This document shows, piece by piece, positions 8,648 through 16,462 of a stretch of 57,059 nt of DNA. This stretch comes from an uncultured Prevotella sp. (GTDB lineage Bacteria; Bacteroidota; Bacteroidia; Bacteroidales; Bacteroidaceae): contig OMXK01000042.1 in the NCBI GenBank assembly GCA_900314995.1, forward strand, positions 1 to 57,059. The letters run 5' to 3'. How positions within the stretch are numbered: the stretch's first letter is position 1; each line of letters opens with the position of its first letter. The notes under the pieces are model-generated. The model was given only the letters and a program-made list of their open reading frames with translations, ran no database searches and was not told the DNA's origin. The position numbers and the translations under genes were made by a program.

Positions 8648-9040
8648 ATGAAATATTTGATGCATTTAGTCAGAAAATACCCGTTTTCCGTGTGTCTGAT
8701 TGCGGTAATATGGTTTCTTTCCCTAATGCCCTATTTCCCAGAGACACCGCTCGACGACGTGGTGCTCATCGACAAGTGGGTTCATATTCTTATGTACGGT
8801 CTGACGTTCACGACTGTCTGGATAGAATACACATTCAAGCATAGGAAAGCCGATTATGAGAAACTGTTCTTCTGGGCCTGGCTCGCACCTGTTGCCATGA
8901 GTGGAACCATCGAGCTCTTACAGGAATACTGCACTTTTGGCTGCCGCAGTGGAGAATGGCTCGACTTGGCAGCTAACACGCTCGGTATCACCGCAGCAGC
9001 TATCATCGGAATACCGATACTCTATTTCAAGACCAGGTAG
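8648..9040 (+). CDS. VanZ-like family membrane protein
   Basis: A 130-residue protein with about four membrane helices. DKWVHILMYGLTF near residue 42 and the acidic ELLQEYC and RSGEWLDLAANTLG stretches in the second half are the usual signs of the VanZ-like family, whose members affect cell envelope processes but have no settled activity. The reading frame is open further upstream, but the promoter box at 8620-8627 fixes the ATG at 8648 as the start. Its last 14 bases overlap the end of the convergent CYTH gene. Confidence 0.82.
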   Translation: MKYLMHLVRKYPFSVCLIAVIWFLSLMPYFPETPLDDVVLIDKWVHILMYGLTFTTVWIEYTFKHRKADYEKLFFWAWLAPVAMSGTIELLQEYCTFGCRSGEWLDLAANTLGITAAAIIGIPILYFKTR

Positions 9041-9503
9041 TAAATGGATGCTTGGACAAGTGTGCATTAGAGTAACGGTGATCACCCGTCACTTCTTCTC
9101 CGATGAAATCAGGCTTTTCGTATGGTTCATCGGCTGCCTGCAGTTCCACCTCAGCAACTACGAGTCCATCGTTCTCATCATAGAACTCGTCAACCTCAAA
9201 GGTATGGTTTCCACTCTTTACTAGATAGCGTGTCTTATCGATGCGCCCAGGTTCGCATAGTTTCATCAGTTCCCTGGCCTCATCCAACGTGATTTCCTTC
9301 TCGAACTCATACCTCACGACACCTTCCTTATCAGAAGGTCCCTTAATCGTAAGATATCCGCGGTCATCACGGATACGCACCCTGACGGTACGTCCGTGAC
9401 CACTGCAGATATAACCTTGCTGAATACGGCTGCTTGAATAAGCCTGCCGTTTGTAATCGCTGTTACGAACCAAGAACTTCCGTTCTATCTCCAGACCGCT
9501 CAT
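9027..9503 (-). CDS. CYTH domain protein (triphosphate tunnel family)
   Basis: A 158-residue protein starting with EIERKFLV, the hallmark first strand of the CYTH fold, followed by the alternating charged strands expected of the eight-stranded tunnel (VRVRIRDDRGYLTIKG, YEFEKEI, VDEFYDENDGLVVAEVEL). Family members hydrolyse inorganic triphosphate or similar substrates with a divalent metal. I chose the ATG at 9503, which places EIERKF at residue 4; a longer frame upstream has no family resemblance. The ATG shares one base with the stop of the small membrane protein gene before it, so translation is coupled. Confidence 0.88.
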   Translation of the reverse strand: MSGLEIERKFLVRNSDYKRQAYSSSRIQQGYICSGHGRTVRVRIRDDRGYLTIKGPSDKEGVVRYEFEKEITLDEARELMKLCEPGRIDKTRYLVKSGNHTFEVDEFYDENDGLVVAEVELQAADEPYEKPDFIGEEVTGDHRYSNAHLSKHPFTTWS

Positions 9504-9661
9504 TAAGCGACAATGAAAATAGAATAAATGACAAACAGGATGGCCAGAACGACCAGCACACCGAAGATCCACTCCAGAACCTTCTTGCCACCTTCTTCCT
9601 GTTTCTTAACGTAAGCCTCTTTCTTGGCTGTTCCCTTAGATGCTTTTGCTATTTGAGCCAT
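9503..9661 (-). CDS. small single-span membrane protein, 52 residues
   Basis: A short reading frame between prfB and the CYTH gene encodes 52 residues: a lysine-rich N-terminus (MAQIAKASKGTAKKE), a charged stretch (KKQEEGGKK) and one hydrophobic helix (about 30-50) ending in IFIVA. Its stop TAA overlaps the next ATG by one base and 18 bases separate it from prfB, so the placement is that of a real operon gene. No known family is recognised; by the positive-inside rule the basic N-terminus should face the cytoplasm. Confidence 0.72.
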   Translation of the reverse strand: MAQIAKASKGTAKKEAYVKKQEEGGKKVLEWIFGVLVVLAILFVIYSIFIVA

Positions 9662-9679
9662 AATATATTTATTTAATGT

Positions 9680-10804
9680 TTATTGTTCTTCATCGTTCAC
9701 GGGGAATTCCATCAGGTAAGCCTTGATGAACTCGTCGATCTTGCCGTCCATCACACCGTCGACATCCGTCGTCTGATAGTTGGTGCGGTGATCCTTCACA
9801 CGACGGTCATCAAACACATAGCTACGAATCTGACTACCCCACTCTATTTTCTTCTTACCTGCCTCGATCTTTGCCTGAGCCTCCAGACGCTTCTTCATGG
9901 CACGGTCGTAGAGTTGTGATTTCAGCAGCAACATGGCCTTTTCCTTGTTTTTCGGCTGGTCACGGGTTTCTGTATTCTCAATGAGGATTTCCTCTTCCTC
10001 GCCTGTATCGGGATCAGTGTACCAATAGCGCAGACGGACACCCGACTCCACCTTGTTCACGTTCTGTCCACCAGCACCCGACGAGCGGAAGGTATCCCAC
10101 GACAACTTGGCAGGATCCACATACACCTCAATGGTATCATCTACCAGCGGCGATACAAACACCGAGGCGAATGAAGTCATACGCTTGCCTTGAGCATTAA
10201 AGGGGCTGACGCGCACCAGACGGTGCACACCGTTCTCCGATTTCAGATAGCCGTAGGCATAATCGCCACCTTCGAGCTGCATCGTCACGCTCTTGATGCC
10301 GGCCTCATCGCCGTCGAGCAAGTTCGAGATGGTCACCTTAAAACCGTGAGCCTCAGCCCAGCGCATATACATTCGCATCAGCATCGAGGCCCAGTCCTGA
10401 GCCTCCGTGCCACCTGCTCCCGAGTTAATCTTCAGCACAGCCTCCATCGGGTCTTCCTTCTGGCGGAGCATATTCTTCAACTCCAGATCCTCGATGGCCT
10501 TGATGGCTTTAGCATAGTCCTCGTCAACCTCCTCTTCCGTCACCATCTCGTCCTTGTAGAAGTCGAATGCCAACTGCAGTTCATCAGCCAAGGTGCGCAC
10601 CTCTTTATAGCCGTCAAGCCATTTCTTGATGCCCTTCACCTTCTTCATCTGCTCTTCAGCCCGCTTGCGGTCTTCCCAGAAGTCAGGAGCCTGTGTACGA
10701 AGATCTTCCTCCTCGTATTCTATCTTTTTCTTGTCGATGTCCAGATAACGATGCAGCGCCTCTGCCCGCTCCAGCACATCTTTCAGCTGATCTTGTGTAA
10801 TCAC
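9680..10804 (-). CDS. prfB: peptide chain release factor 2
   Basis: A 374-residue class I release factor. It has the SPF tripeptide (VRVSPFNAQG) that reads UGA and UAA, and the GAGGQNVNKVES motif, whose GGQ triggers peptide release. In many bacteria prfB is split after about codon 25 by an in-frame UGA that needs +1 frameshifting. Here the equivalent place, Leu21-Asp22 in HRYLDID, reads CTG GAC with no UGA, and the frame is continuous from the ATG. The usual autoregulatory frameshift is therefore absent. It lies 24 bases behind the acyl-CoA ligase gene and ahead of the small membrane protein gene. Confidence 0.95.
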   Translation of the reverse strand: MITQDQLKDVLERAEALHRYLDIDKKKIEYEEEDLRTQAPDFWEDRKRAEEQMKKVKGIKKWLDGYKEVRTLADELQLAFDFYKDEMVTEEEVDEDYAKAIKAIEDLELKNMLRQKEDPMEAVLKINSGAGGTEAQDWASMLMRMYMRWAEAHGFKVTISNLLDGDEAGIKSVTMQLEGGDYAYGYLKSENGVHRLVRVSPFNAQGKRMTSFASVFVSPLVDDTIEVYVDPAKLSWDTFRSSGAGGQNVNKVESGVRLRYWYTDPDTGEEEEILIENTETRDQPKNKEKAMLLLKSQLYDRAMKKRLEAQAKIEAGKKKIEWGSQIRSYVFDDRRVKDHRTNYQTTDVDGVMDGKIDEFIKAYLMEFPVNDEEQ

Positions 10805-10828
10805 TATTCTTCTACACTTTATACATTA

Positions 10829-12637
10829 TTACTCAGCGTACATCGCCTCGATTTCCTTCCGATAATTCTCGTTGAGCACGCGACGCTTGATCTTCAAGGT
10901 ATTCGTCAGCTCACCCTTTTCCATCGAGAAATGATGGGGCAGCAGCGTGAATCGCTTGATCTGCTCATAGTGGGCCAACTGCTGCTGCAGGGTGTCGATA
11001 CGCTCCTTCATCATCTCGTTGATCTTCGAATCAGCACAAAGCTGTTCACGTGTTTCAAACGCAATCTGATGCTCACGGGCATATTCCTCCAGCAACGGAT
11101 AGACGGGGATAATCAGAGCCGAGACAAACTTACGCTGGTCTGCGATGATGGCAATCTGATCGATGTATTTATCCACCAGCAGTTTCGACTCAATCATCTG
11201 CGGAGCGATATACTTGCCATTCGATGTCTTATAGAGGTCCTTGATACGCTCTTTCAGGAACAGTTCGCCACCTTCCATATAGCCAGAGTCGCCTGTCTTG
11301 AAATAGCCGTCCTCCGTGAATGCCTGTTTGGTCAGATCCTCACGGTTGTAGTAACCCTTCGTGATGGTCGGACCCTTCAGCAGTACCTCACCTTCGTCGC
11401 TGATCTTGATGTCGATACCCTCGATGGGAACACCGACGCCACCCACCGTGTAAGGTTCACCCAGATGGTTACAACTGACGGTTGCCAGACTCTCCGTGAG
11501 TCCATAGCCCACAATCATATTGATACCGATAGAGTGTACGAACTCCTCCACCTTCGGGTTTACCGTTGCACCAGCCGTGGGGAAGAAGTGGGCATTCTCC
11601 AGTCCCAGCTCCTTACGCACCAATGAGAACACCGTGCGGTTCAGCATCTCATACTCCAGATGCAAACCCAACGGCGGACGCTTGCCCTTCGAGAGATAGT
11701 CAATGTTATGCCGTTTACCGATGTTGAGTGCATGCTGGAACAGTTTGCGCTTCGGGGCGCTGGCCTTTTCTATTTGTTCCTCAACACCCATAAACACCTT
11801 TTCCCAGAAACGGGGCACCGATGACATACACGTCGGATGGGTTTCCTTCATCGACTGCTGCACTTCCTGCGGATAGGTGTTCACGATCAATCGGGCACCC
11901 TTTGTCAGACTCAGGATCTTCCAACCTTTCTCAAAGATATGCGTAAACGGCAGGAAGTTCAACACACGGTCGTTCTCGTCAACAGGCACACATTTACCGT
12001 TGGCCACCATTGCCGCATGATATTGTCCGCAGGTCAGGATGACACCCTTCGAGTCGCCTGTAGTACCGCTGGTATAAAGGATGTTTGCAACATCATCCAT
12101 CGAAGCCTCTGACTGTAGTTTCTCCACCTCCGACTGACGGGGATAGTTTTCACCCAGCTTCAGGAAATCATCGAAATACATCGCATTGGGATCATGCGAC
12201 GAGATGCGCACATTGCGATCGAAGATGATGATACGCTCCAGCGTATGGCAGGTAGAGAACACCCGTCGCGCCTTGTCGTACTGGTCTTGTTCGCCCACAA
12301 ACAGGAACCTCACCTTCGCATCGCTCACCATAAACTGGATCTGCTGCTCCGAGCTCGTCGCATAGAAGGGGATTGTCACCGCACGGATGCCCCAAGCGCC
12401 GAAATCACAGAACAGATACTGTACGGAATTCTGTGAGAACACGCCGATGTTCTCCTGTACCTTCACACCGAGGTTCAGAAGTGCGTTCGACACTTTCTTC
12501 ACCATGTCCGAGAACTGATTCCACGAATACGACTTCCACTCATTACCGCCGAAGTCCTTGTAGATCAGCACTTCACGGTCGCCATAATTCTGGGCCTGGT
12601 CGTGGATTAAACGCGATAGATGACTGTTTGTCTGCAT
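10829..12637 (-). CDS. long-chain fatty acid-CoA ligase (AMP-binding)
   Basis: A 602-residue adenylate-forming enzyme with the phosphate-binding YTSGTTGDSKGVILT loop near residue 190, the VGYGLTES motif near 370 and a GYFKTGDSGYME segment near 450, as in bacterial FadD/FAA1-like ligases. It activates fatty acids to acyl-CoA through an acyl-adenylate, at the inner face of the membrane. The frame is open back to 12691, but a good promoter occupies 12661-12692, so the ATG at 12637 (MQTNSHLSRL) is the likely start. It is the first gene of the unit leading into prfB. Confidence 0.9.
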   Translation of the reverse strand: MQTNSHLSRLIHDQAQNYGDREVLIYKDFGGNEWKSYSWNQFSDMVKKVSNALLNLGVKVQENIGVFSQNSVQYLFCDFGAWGIRAVTIPFYATSSEQQIQFMVSDAKVRFLFVGEQDQYDKARRVFSTCHTLERIIIFDRNVRISSHDPNAMYFDDFLKLGENYPRQSEVEKLQSEASMDDVANILYTSGTTGDSKGVILTCGQYHAAMVANGKCVPVDENDRVLNFLPFTHIFEKGWKILSLTKGARLIVNTYPQEVQQSMKETHPTCMSSVPRFWEKVFMGVEEQIEKASAPKRKLFQHALNIGKRHNIDYLSKGKRPPLGLHLEYEMLNRTVFSLVRKELGLENAHFFPTAGATVNPKVEEFVHSIGINMIVGYGLTESLATVSCNHLGEPYTVGGVGVPIEGIDIKISDEGEVLLKGPTITKGYYNREDLTKQAFTEDGYFKTGDSGYMEGGELFLKERIKDLYKTSNGKYIAPQMIESKLLVDKYIDQIAIIADQRKFVSALIIPVYPLLEEYAREHQIAFETREQLCADSKINEMMKERIDTLQQQLAHYEQIKRFTLLPHHFSMEKGELTNTLKIKRRVLNENYRKEIEAMYAE

Positions 12638-12660
12638 AACCTCATTTCTATAATTCGCTG

Positions 12661-12692
12661 CAAAATTACGCAAAATGCTGCAGATAGCCAAA
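12661..12692 (-). promoter_or_regulatory. promoter of the acyl-CoA ligase-prfB unit
   Basis: On the minus strand TTTG (12689-12692), exactly 20 bases, then TAATTTTG (12661-12668). It lies between the thiamine pyrophosphokinase stop and the ligase ATG and excludes the upstream ATG at 12691. Confidence 0.8.
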
Positions 12693-12697
12693 TTATA

Positions 12698-13309
12698 TCA
12701 CGAAAAAGTGCGATAAACGAGGTAACAGCCGTCAGCATGAAGGCTGAAAACAGTACTTAATGCCTCGTTGAGCGTTCCCTGCCAAAACTGGCAAAAAGGG
12801 TACGCCTCCCATTTCAGCCCCTCAGAGACGAGGCGCTCACAATTCACATTAAAGATACTGACCTGCTGTCCTGGGAAGGATTCAAAGTCCGTATCACCCT
12901 GGGCAACGACAAACCAGCCGTAGTCTGTTACCAGCATCGGCTCTACCCCCATCTCAAGGAAATAGCGGGCCATCAAGGCCACATTTCCCAGCGTATGGTC
13001 TTCACGCTTACCCGTTGCACCGAGATAAGCAATCTTGTGCCATCCTTGCTGCAGACAATAGCGCGTAGCCTTCGTCAGATCATTATCATCCTGTTCATCA
13101 ATCTGAATCAGACGGTCTCTCAAAGACTCCGGCACAGAGTCGCCATCACCTACGGCTACGATATCCTGCAGATGGTCATTGCGGGCCGCCAGACTGGCGA
13201 TGGCACCGTCGCAAGCCACGATATGCCTGGCGTTCTCCAATAAGGAGAGCGGCACGGCGTGGGTGGGGAAATCGCCGTTAGCAAGAATCACGACCTCACA
13301 CTTTATCAT
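12698..13309 (-). CDS. thiamine pyrophosphokinase
   Basis: A 203-residue protein with the thiamine pyrophosphokinase pattern: an N-terminal Rossmann-like half with CDGAIASL and VAVGDGDSVP, the aspartate pair DDNDLTKAT that binds the nucleotide and metal, and GATGKREDHTLGN in the middle. It transfers pyrophosphate from ATP to thiamine to make TPP in the cytoplasm. It overlaps the end of the PnuT gene by 14 bases and is the last gene of the TPP-riboswitch operon, completing a receptor, permease, kinase pathway that takes up and traps thiamine. Confidence 0.92.
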   Translation of the reverse strand: MIKCEVVILANGDFPTHAVPLSLLENARHIVACDGAIASLAARNDHLQDIVAVGDGDSVPESLRDRLIQIDEQDDNDLTKATRYCLQQGWHKIAYLGATGKREDHTLGNVALMARYFLEMGVEPMLVTDYGWFVVAQGDTDFESFPGQQVSIFNVNCERLVSEGLKWEAYPFCQFWQGTLNEALSTVFSLHADGCYLVYRTFS

Positions 13310-13892
13310 ACTTCGTGATTTTCAGCATCTGCTTCCACTTATAGTAACCAGCGATGGCGATGACCACATAAAGGCCATAAAGACCAGCCTTGAAAGGAAT
13401 GCCTTTCTGGATATAGAGAAAGCAGCAAACGACATCGACCACTATCCAGAAGAACCACTGTTCCAGATACTTACGAGCCAATGCCCACATGCCGACAAAC
13501 GACAGCGCATTGGTAAACGAGTCGAGCAGGGGCACTGTCGAGTTGGTCCAGTTTACCAATATATAATAGGTGGCACCCCAAGCAAAGAGAAAGAACAGCG
13601 TGGCTGGCAGATATTGCCGTCTGGGCAGATGGATGATGGGCAGCGACTGCTTCAGTTTACGAGTCTTCTTGAACTTCCAGACATAGAATCCATAGACAGC
13701 AGCGAGCGTATAATACACCGCCATACCGGCATCGCCATAAAGACCGTGACTCCAGTAGAGCCAGACGTCAAGTGCCGGCATGATAATACCGACAAACCAC
13801 AGGGCTATCGACGCACGGTACTCGAGCCAGATATAGATCAGGCCGAGAACCGTCGTCAATATGTCGAGCCAATATGTACTGAGGAAATCCAT
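13296..13892 (-). CDS. pnuT: PnuC-family transporter, probably thiamine-specific PnuT
   Basis: A 198-residue protein with about seven membrane helices of the PnuC family. Family signs are the N-terminal ETTT-like helix (TTVLGLIYIWLEYR), the aromatic-rich WSHGLYGDAGMAVYYTLAAVYGFYVWK segment in the middle and NALSFVGMWALARKYLEQW in the C-terminal half. Members move a vitamin (nicotinamide riboside, thiamine or riboflavin) by facilitated diffusion, trapped by phosphorylation. Position decides the substrate: it lies under a TPP riboswitch between a TonB receptor (3 bases upstream) and thiamine pyrophosphokinase. Confidence 0.9.
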   Translation of the reverse strand: MDFLSTYWLDILTTVLGLIYIWLEYRASIALWFVGIIMPALDVWLYWSHGLYGDAGMAVYYTLAAVYGFYVWKFKKTRKLKQSLPIIHLPRRQYLPATLFFLFAWGATYYILVNWTNSTVPLLDSFTNALSFVGMWALARKYLEQWFFWIVVDVVCCFLYIQKGIPFKAGLYGLYVVIAIAGYYKWKQMLKITKYDKV

Positions 13893-13895
13893 CGG

Positions 13896-16169
13896 CTAGA
13901 AATTTATCGAGAGATGCGCCATCATGTTGAACGGAGCCGAGGGAGCGAAACCTGCCTCATACTGATCGGAGGTATCCCAGCCCGTAGCCACCACCTTGCC
14001 GTTCTCCTTCGTAAAGGCAGGAGCAGCCCAGCCGTTGTTGTCGAACTTGGCCGAGAAGATATTATAGAGCGTCAGGCCAAGGGTCATATCCTTCACGCCA
14101 AGCTGCTTCAGGGCGAACGAATAGCTCAGATCGATATTCGTAGTGAAATGGCCGTCAAGCATCATGCCAACGTCAATGGACTTGCCGTTGTCGTCGAGTG
14201 TCTGATAACTCTTGAAGCCCGTGTTCGTCAGATACTGATCACCCACGTACTGGCTCTGGACTGAAGCCTTCATCCCCTTGTAATCGAAGGTCAGGATATT
14301 GTTGAAGATGAAGTCGGGTGAGAACGACAGCGGCGTATCGCCGAGACTCTCCACCGAGCCGTCCATCAGCGTCACCTCCCAATTCTTGGCACGGTTCTTC
14401 GACAGTGTGGCATTGGCATCCCAGCGGAACCAGTCGACAGGCTTCCACGCAGCCTCCAACTCCACACCGAGACGATAGCTTTCACCCACGTTCTTGGCGA
14501 TGGCCTCACCGATATTATTCAGTTCACCAGTCAGCACAAACTGATCCTTGTAGCTCATCCAATAGATGTTGGCACCAGCCGAGAACTTCTCGCTCTGGAA
14601 CTTATAGCCGGCCTCAAGATCATTCAGGCGCTCGGCCTTCAGTTCTGTGCCGATATTGTCCTCATAGTCGTTGCGGGTAGGCTCCTTATGGGCAATGGCA
14701 TACGAAGCATAGACCTTATGATGAGGGGTGATATCGTAGTTCAGACCAAACTTCGGGTTGAAGAAGTTGAATGTCTCATCGACCACAGTCTTACCATCGG
14801 GGTTGGCTCCCATCCAGTCACCGGGATCCTGCATCTTGAGGCCGATGTGGCGATACTGCAGATCGAGGAAGCCGTTCAGTCCCGGCAGGAAGTCGTAGTT
14901 GATCTTGCCATACACGTTCCAGTCAGTCTTCTTGGCGTTGTTGCGATAGTATTCGAAGTCGGGCAGCAGCTCCATCCCCTGAGGCACGTTCTTCACCCAC
15001 TTCACCAGTCCGAAGTGGTCGCCGCTGTACTTGTTCCAGCCTCCACCGAAGGTGGCTTCTACATTCTCATGATTGTTATACACCAACGAGGCCACGAGGG
15101 CATAGAAGTCGTTGTCCATCTTCTTCTGGCGGATGAGGTCGCTCTTCAGCTTCGGATTCTCATCAAACCACACGCCGTAAGGCAGATACTCCACCAGTTT
15201 GCGGCCTGTCTTATACTCTTCGTAATAGCCCTCACCCTTGGTATAATGGCCTGCCACGTTCAGGTTCAGGTTGCCCGAGAGGCGCTGGTTCCACAACAGC
15301 TGGTAGTTCTGCTGGTGGTAGTTATCCGTCTGTCCGTCATAATAATGCACGTTACCATTATCATCATAGTACTCTCCGCAGGAGTTATAGGTACGGCCAT
15401 AAAGGCTCTGCTCATACTTCGAGGTGTAGTTCCAGGCATGATAGGTCTCTTCTACACCATTCCAAGTCAGCAGTTTCACCACCGTATTGTCCGAGAAATA
15501 GCCACCCTGGATAAAATAGCTGTTCAGCTTTGTCGAGGCACGGTCGAGATAGCCCTTCGATCCGATGTTCGAGAGTCGGCCCTGAATGCCCCAGTGGCCC
15601 TTGATGAGTCCTGTGCCGAAACGCAGCGTCTCCTTATGGGAATAGTAAGAGCCACCAGAGAGGTCGAGTCCGAAGAACGGCTCCATGCCGATATTCTCAG
15701 TCTGCATGTTTACCGTAGCGCCAAAGGCACCTGCTCCGTTGGTCGAAGTACCCACACCACGCTGTATCTGCATCGACTGCACGCTGCTGGCAAAGTCGCC
15801 CATGTTCACCCAGTAGAGCTGGGCACTCTCGGCATCGTTCATCGGGATACCGTTAGCCGTGATATTGATGCGGCTGGGATCGGTACCGCGCACCCTTAGC
15901 GAGGTATAGCCGATGCCGTTGCCCGCATCCGACGTCATCGTCACACTGGGTGTCAACGAGAGCAGGTAAGGCACATCCTGTCCGAAGTTCACAGCCTTCA
16001 GTTCCTTCTGCGACATGTTAGTATAGGCCACAGGCGTCTTCTTCGACGCACGGGTCGACACCACTTGCACACCCTGCAACTCTACCGAAAGGAGGGAATC
16101 AATGTCATCCTTTGCATTCATACTCACCGCACTCACCAGCGCAGTCATTCCTAAAACAAATCTTTTCAT
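13896..16169 (-). CDS. TonB-dependent receptor for thiamine (by context)
   Basis: A 757-residue outer membrane receptor: signal peptide (about 1-19), a plug domain with the VVSTRASKKTPVAYTN TonB-side region, LRVRGTDPSRINITANGIPMND and QIQRGVGTSTNGAGAFGATVN, then a long aromatic-rich beta barrel ending in the terminal strand FNMMAHLSINF. It has no N-terminal carboxypeptidase-like domain and no SusD partner, so it is not a SusC-type glycan receptor. It should import thiamine, or a thiamine phosphate or precursor, with energy from TonB. The substrate call rests on the TPP riboswitch in its leader and the two downstream genes. Confidence 0.9.
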   Translation of the reverse strand: MKRFVLGMTALVSAVSMNAKDDIDSLLSVELQGVQVVSTRASKKTPVAYTNMSQKELKAVNFGQDVPYLLSLTPSVTMTSDAGNGIGYTSLRVRGTDPSRINITANGIPMNDAESAQLYWVNMGDFASSVQSMQIQRGVGTSTNGAGAFGATVNMQTENIGMEPFFGLDLSGGSYYSHKETLRFGTGLIKGHWGIQGRLSNIGSKGYLDRASTKLNSYFIQGGYFSDNTVVKLLTWNGVEETYHAWNYTSKYEQSLYGRTYNSCGEYYDDNGNVHYYDGQTDNYHQQNYQLLWNQRLSGNLNLNVAGHYTKGEGYYEEYKTGRKLVEYLPYGVWFDENPKLKSDLIRQKKMDNDFYALVASLVYNNHENVEATFGGGWNKYSGDHFGLVKWVKNVPQGMELLPDFEYYRNNAKKTDWNVYGKINYDFLPGLNGFLDLQYRHIGLKMQDPGDWMGANPDGKTVVDETFNFFNPKFGLNYDITPHHKVYASYAIAHKEPTRNDYEDNIGTELKAERLNDLEAGYKFQSEKFSAGANIYWMSYKDQFVLTGELNNIGEAIAKNVGESYRLGVELEAAWKPVDWFRWDANATLSKNRAKNWEVTLMDGSVESLGDTPLSFSPDFIFNNILTFDYKGMKASVQSQYVGDQYLTNTGFKSYQTLDDNGKSIDVGMMLDGHFTTNIDLSYSFALKQLGVKDMTLGLTLYNIFSAKFDNNGWAAPAFTKENGKVVATGWDTSDQYEAGFAPSAPFNMMAHLSINF

Positions 16170-16230
16170 ACTTAATAGTACCTTTAATTAATAAATAATG
16201 TAAAGGGGGAACTTGTTGTATTGATTAAGC

Positions 16231-16312
16231 CTACTATCCATCCCTACGCCGGCATTGTCCGGATCAGGTGAAAGGGTATCATCTCAGCCGCCAACAGGCA
16301 GCACCCCTTGAT
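16231..16312 (-). promoter_or_regulatory. TPP riboswitch (THI element)
   Basis: Read on the minus strand the leader contains the conserved THI pieces in order: GGGGTGC at the 5' side, then GCTGAGATGATACCC, then ACCTGATCCGGACAATGCC and GCGTAGGGA. These are the pyrimidine- and pyrophosphate-binding arms of the TPP aptamer. It lies about 60 bases before the TonB receptor ATG. In the spacer, minus-strand CCCCCTTT (about 16203-16210) could pair with the AAGGGG at the aptamer's 5' edge, a possible expression switch; this pairing is inferred only. Confidence 0.95.
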
Positions 16313-16321
16313 AATCGGCTG

Positions 16322-16353
16322 CAAAGGTAAGAAGTATTTCTGGAAGTTCCAAA
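16322..16353 (-). promoter_or_regulatory. promoter of the thiamine operon
   Basis: On the minus strand TTTG (16350-16353), exactly 20 bases, TACCTTTG (16322-16329). Transcription would begin a few bases before the riboswitch. Confidence 0.8.
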
Positions 16354-16397
16354 TATTTTGCAGAAAACTTGCGAGATTTGTTAAAATGATGATGGCA

Positions 16398-16417
16398 GTA
16401 GTCACCTTAATGACTAC
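16398..16417. terminator. short hairpin behind the BspA-like gene
   Basis: GTAGTCA and TGACTAC form a perfect 7-bp stem with a 6-base loop, 46 bases past the stop of the minus-strand lipoprotein gene. There is only a weak T run after it, so the terminator role is tentative. Confidence 0.35.
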
Positions 16418-16462
16418 AACGAGTGTTAATGCATAGAGTGACCTGAAGAATGGGGTATCAAA

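Noticed and set aside
10190-11626. 478-codon open frame on the plus strand
   Set aside because: It is antisense to prfB and the acyl-CoA ligase, both of which have clear family motifs. Its translation is rich in H, L and Q without any domain, as expected of a shadow frame.
13179-15899. Long plus-strand frames opposite the thiamine operon
   Set aside because: They mirror the TonB receptor, PnuT and kinase genes, have no recognisable domains and no promoter.
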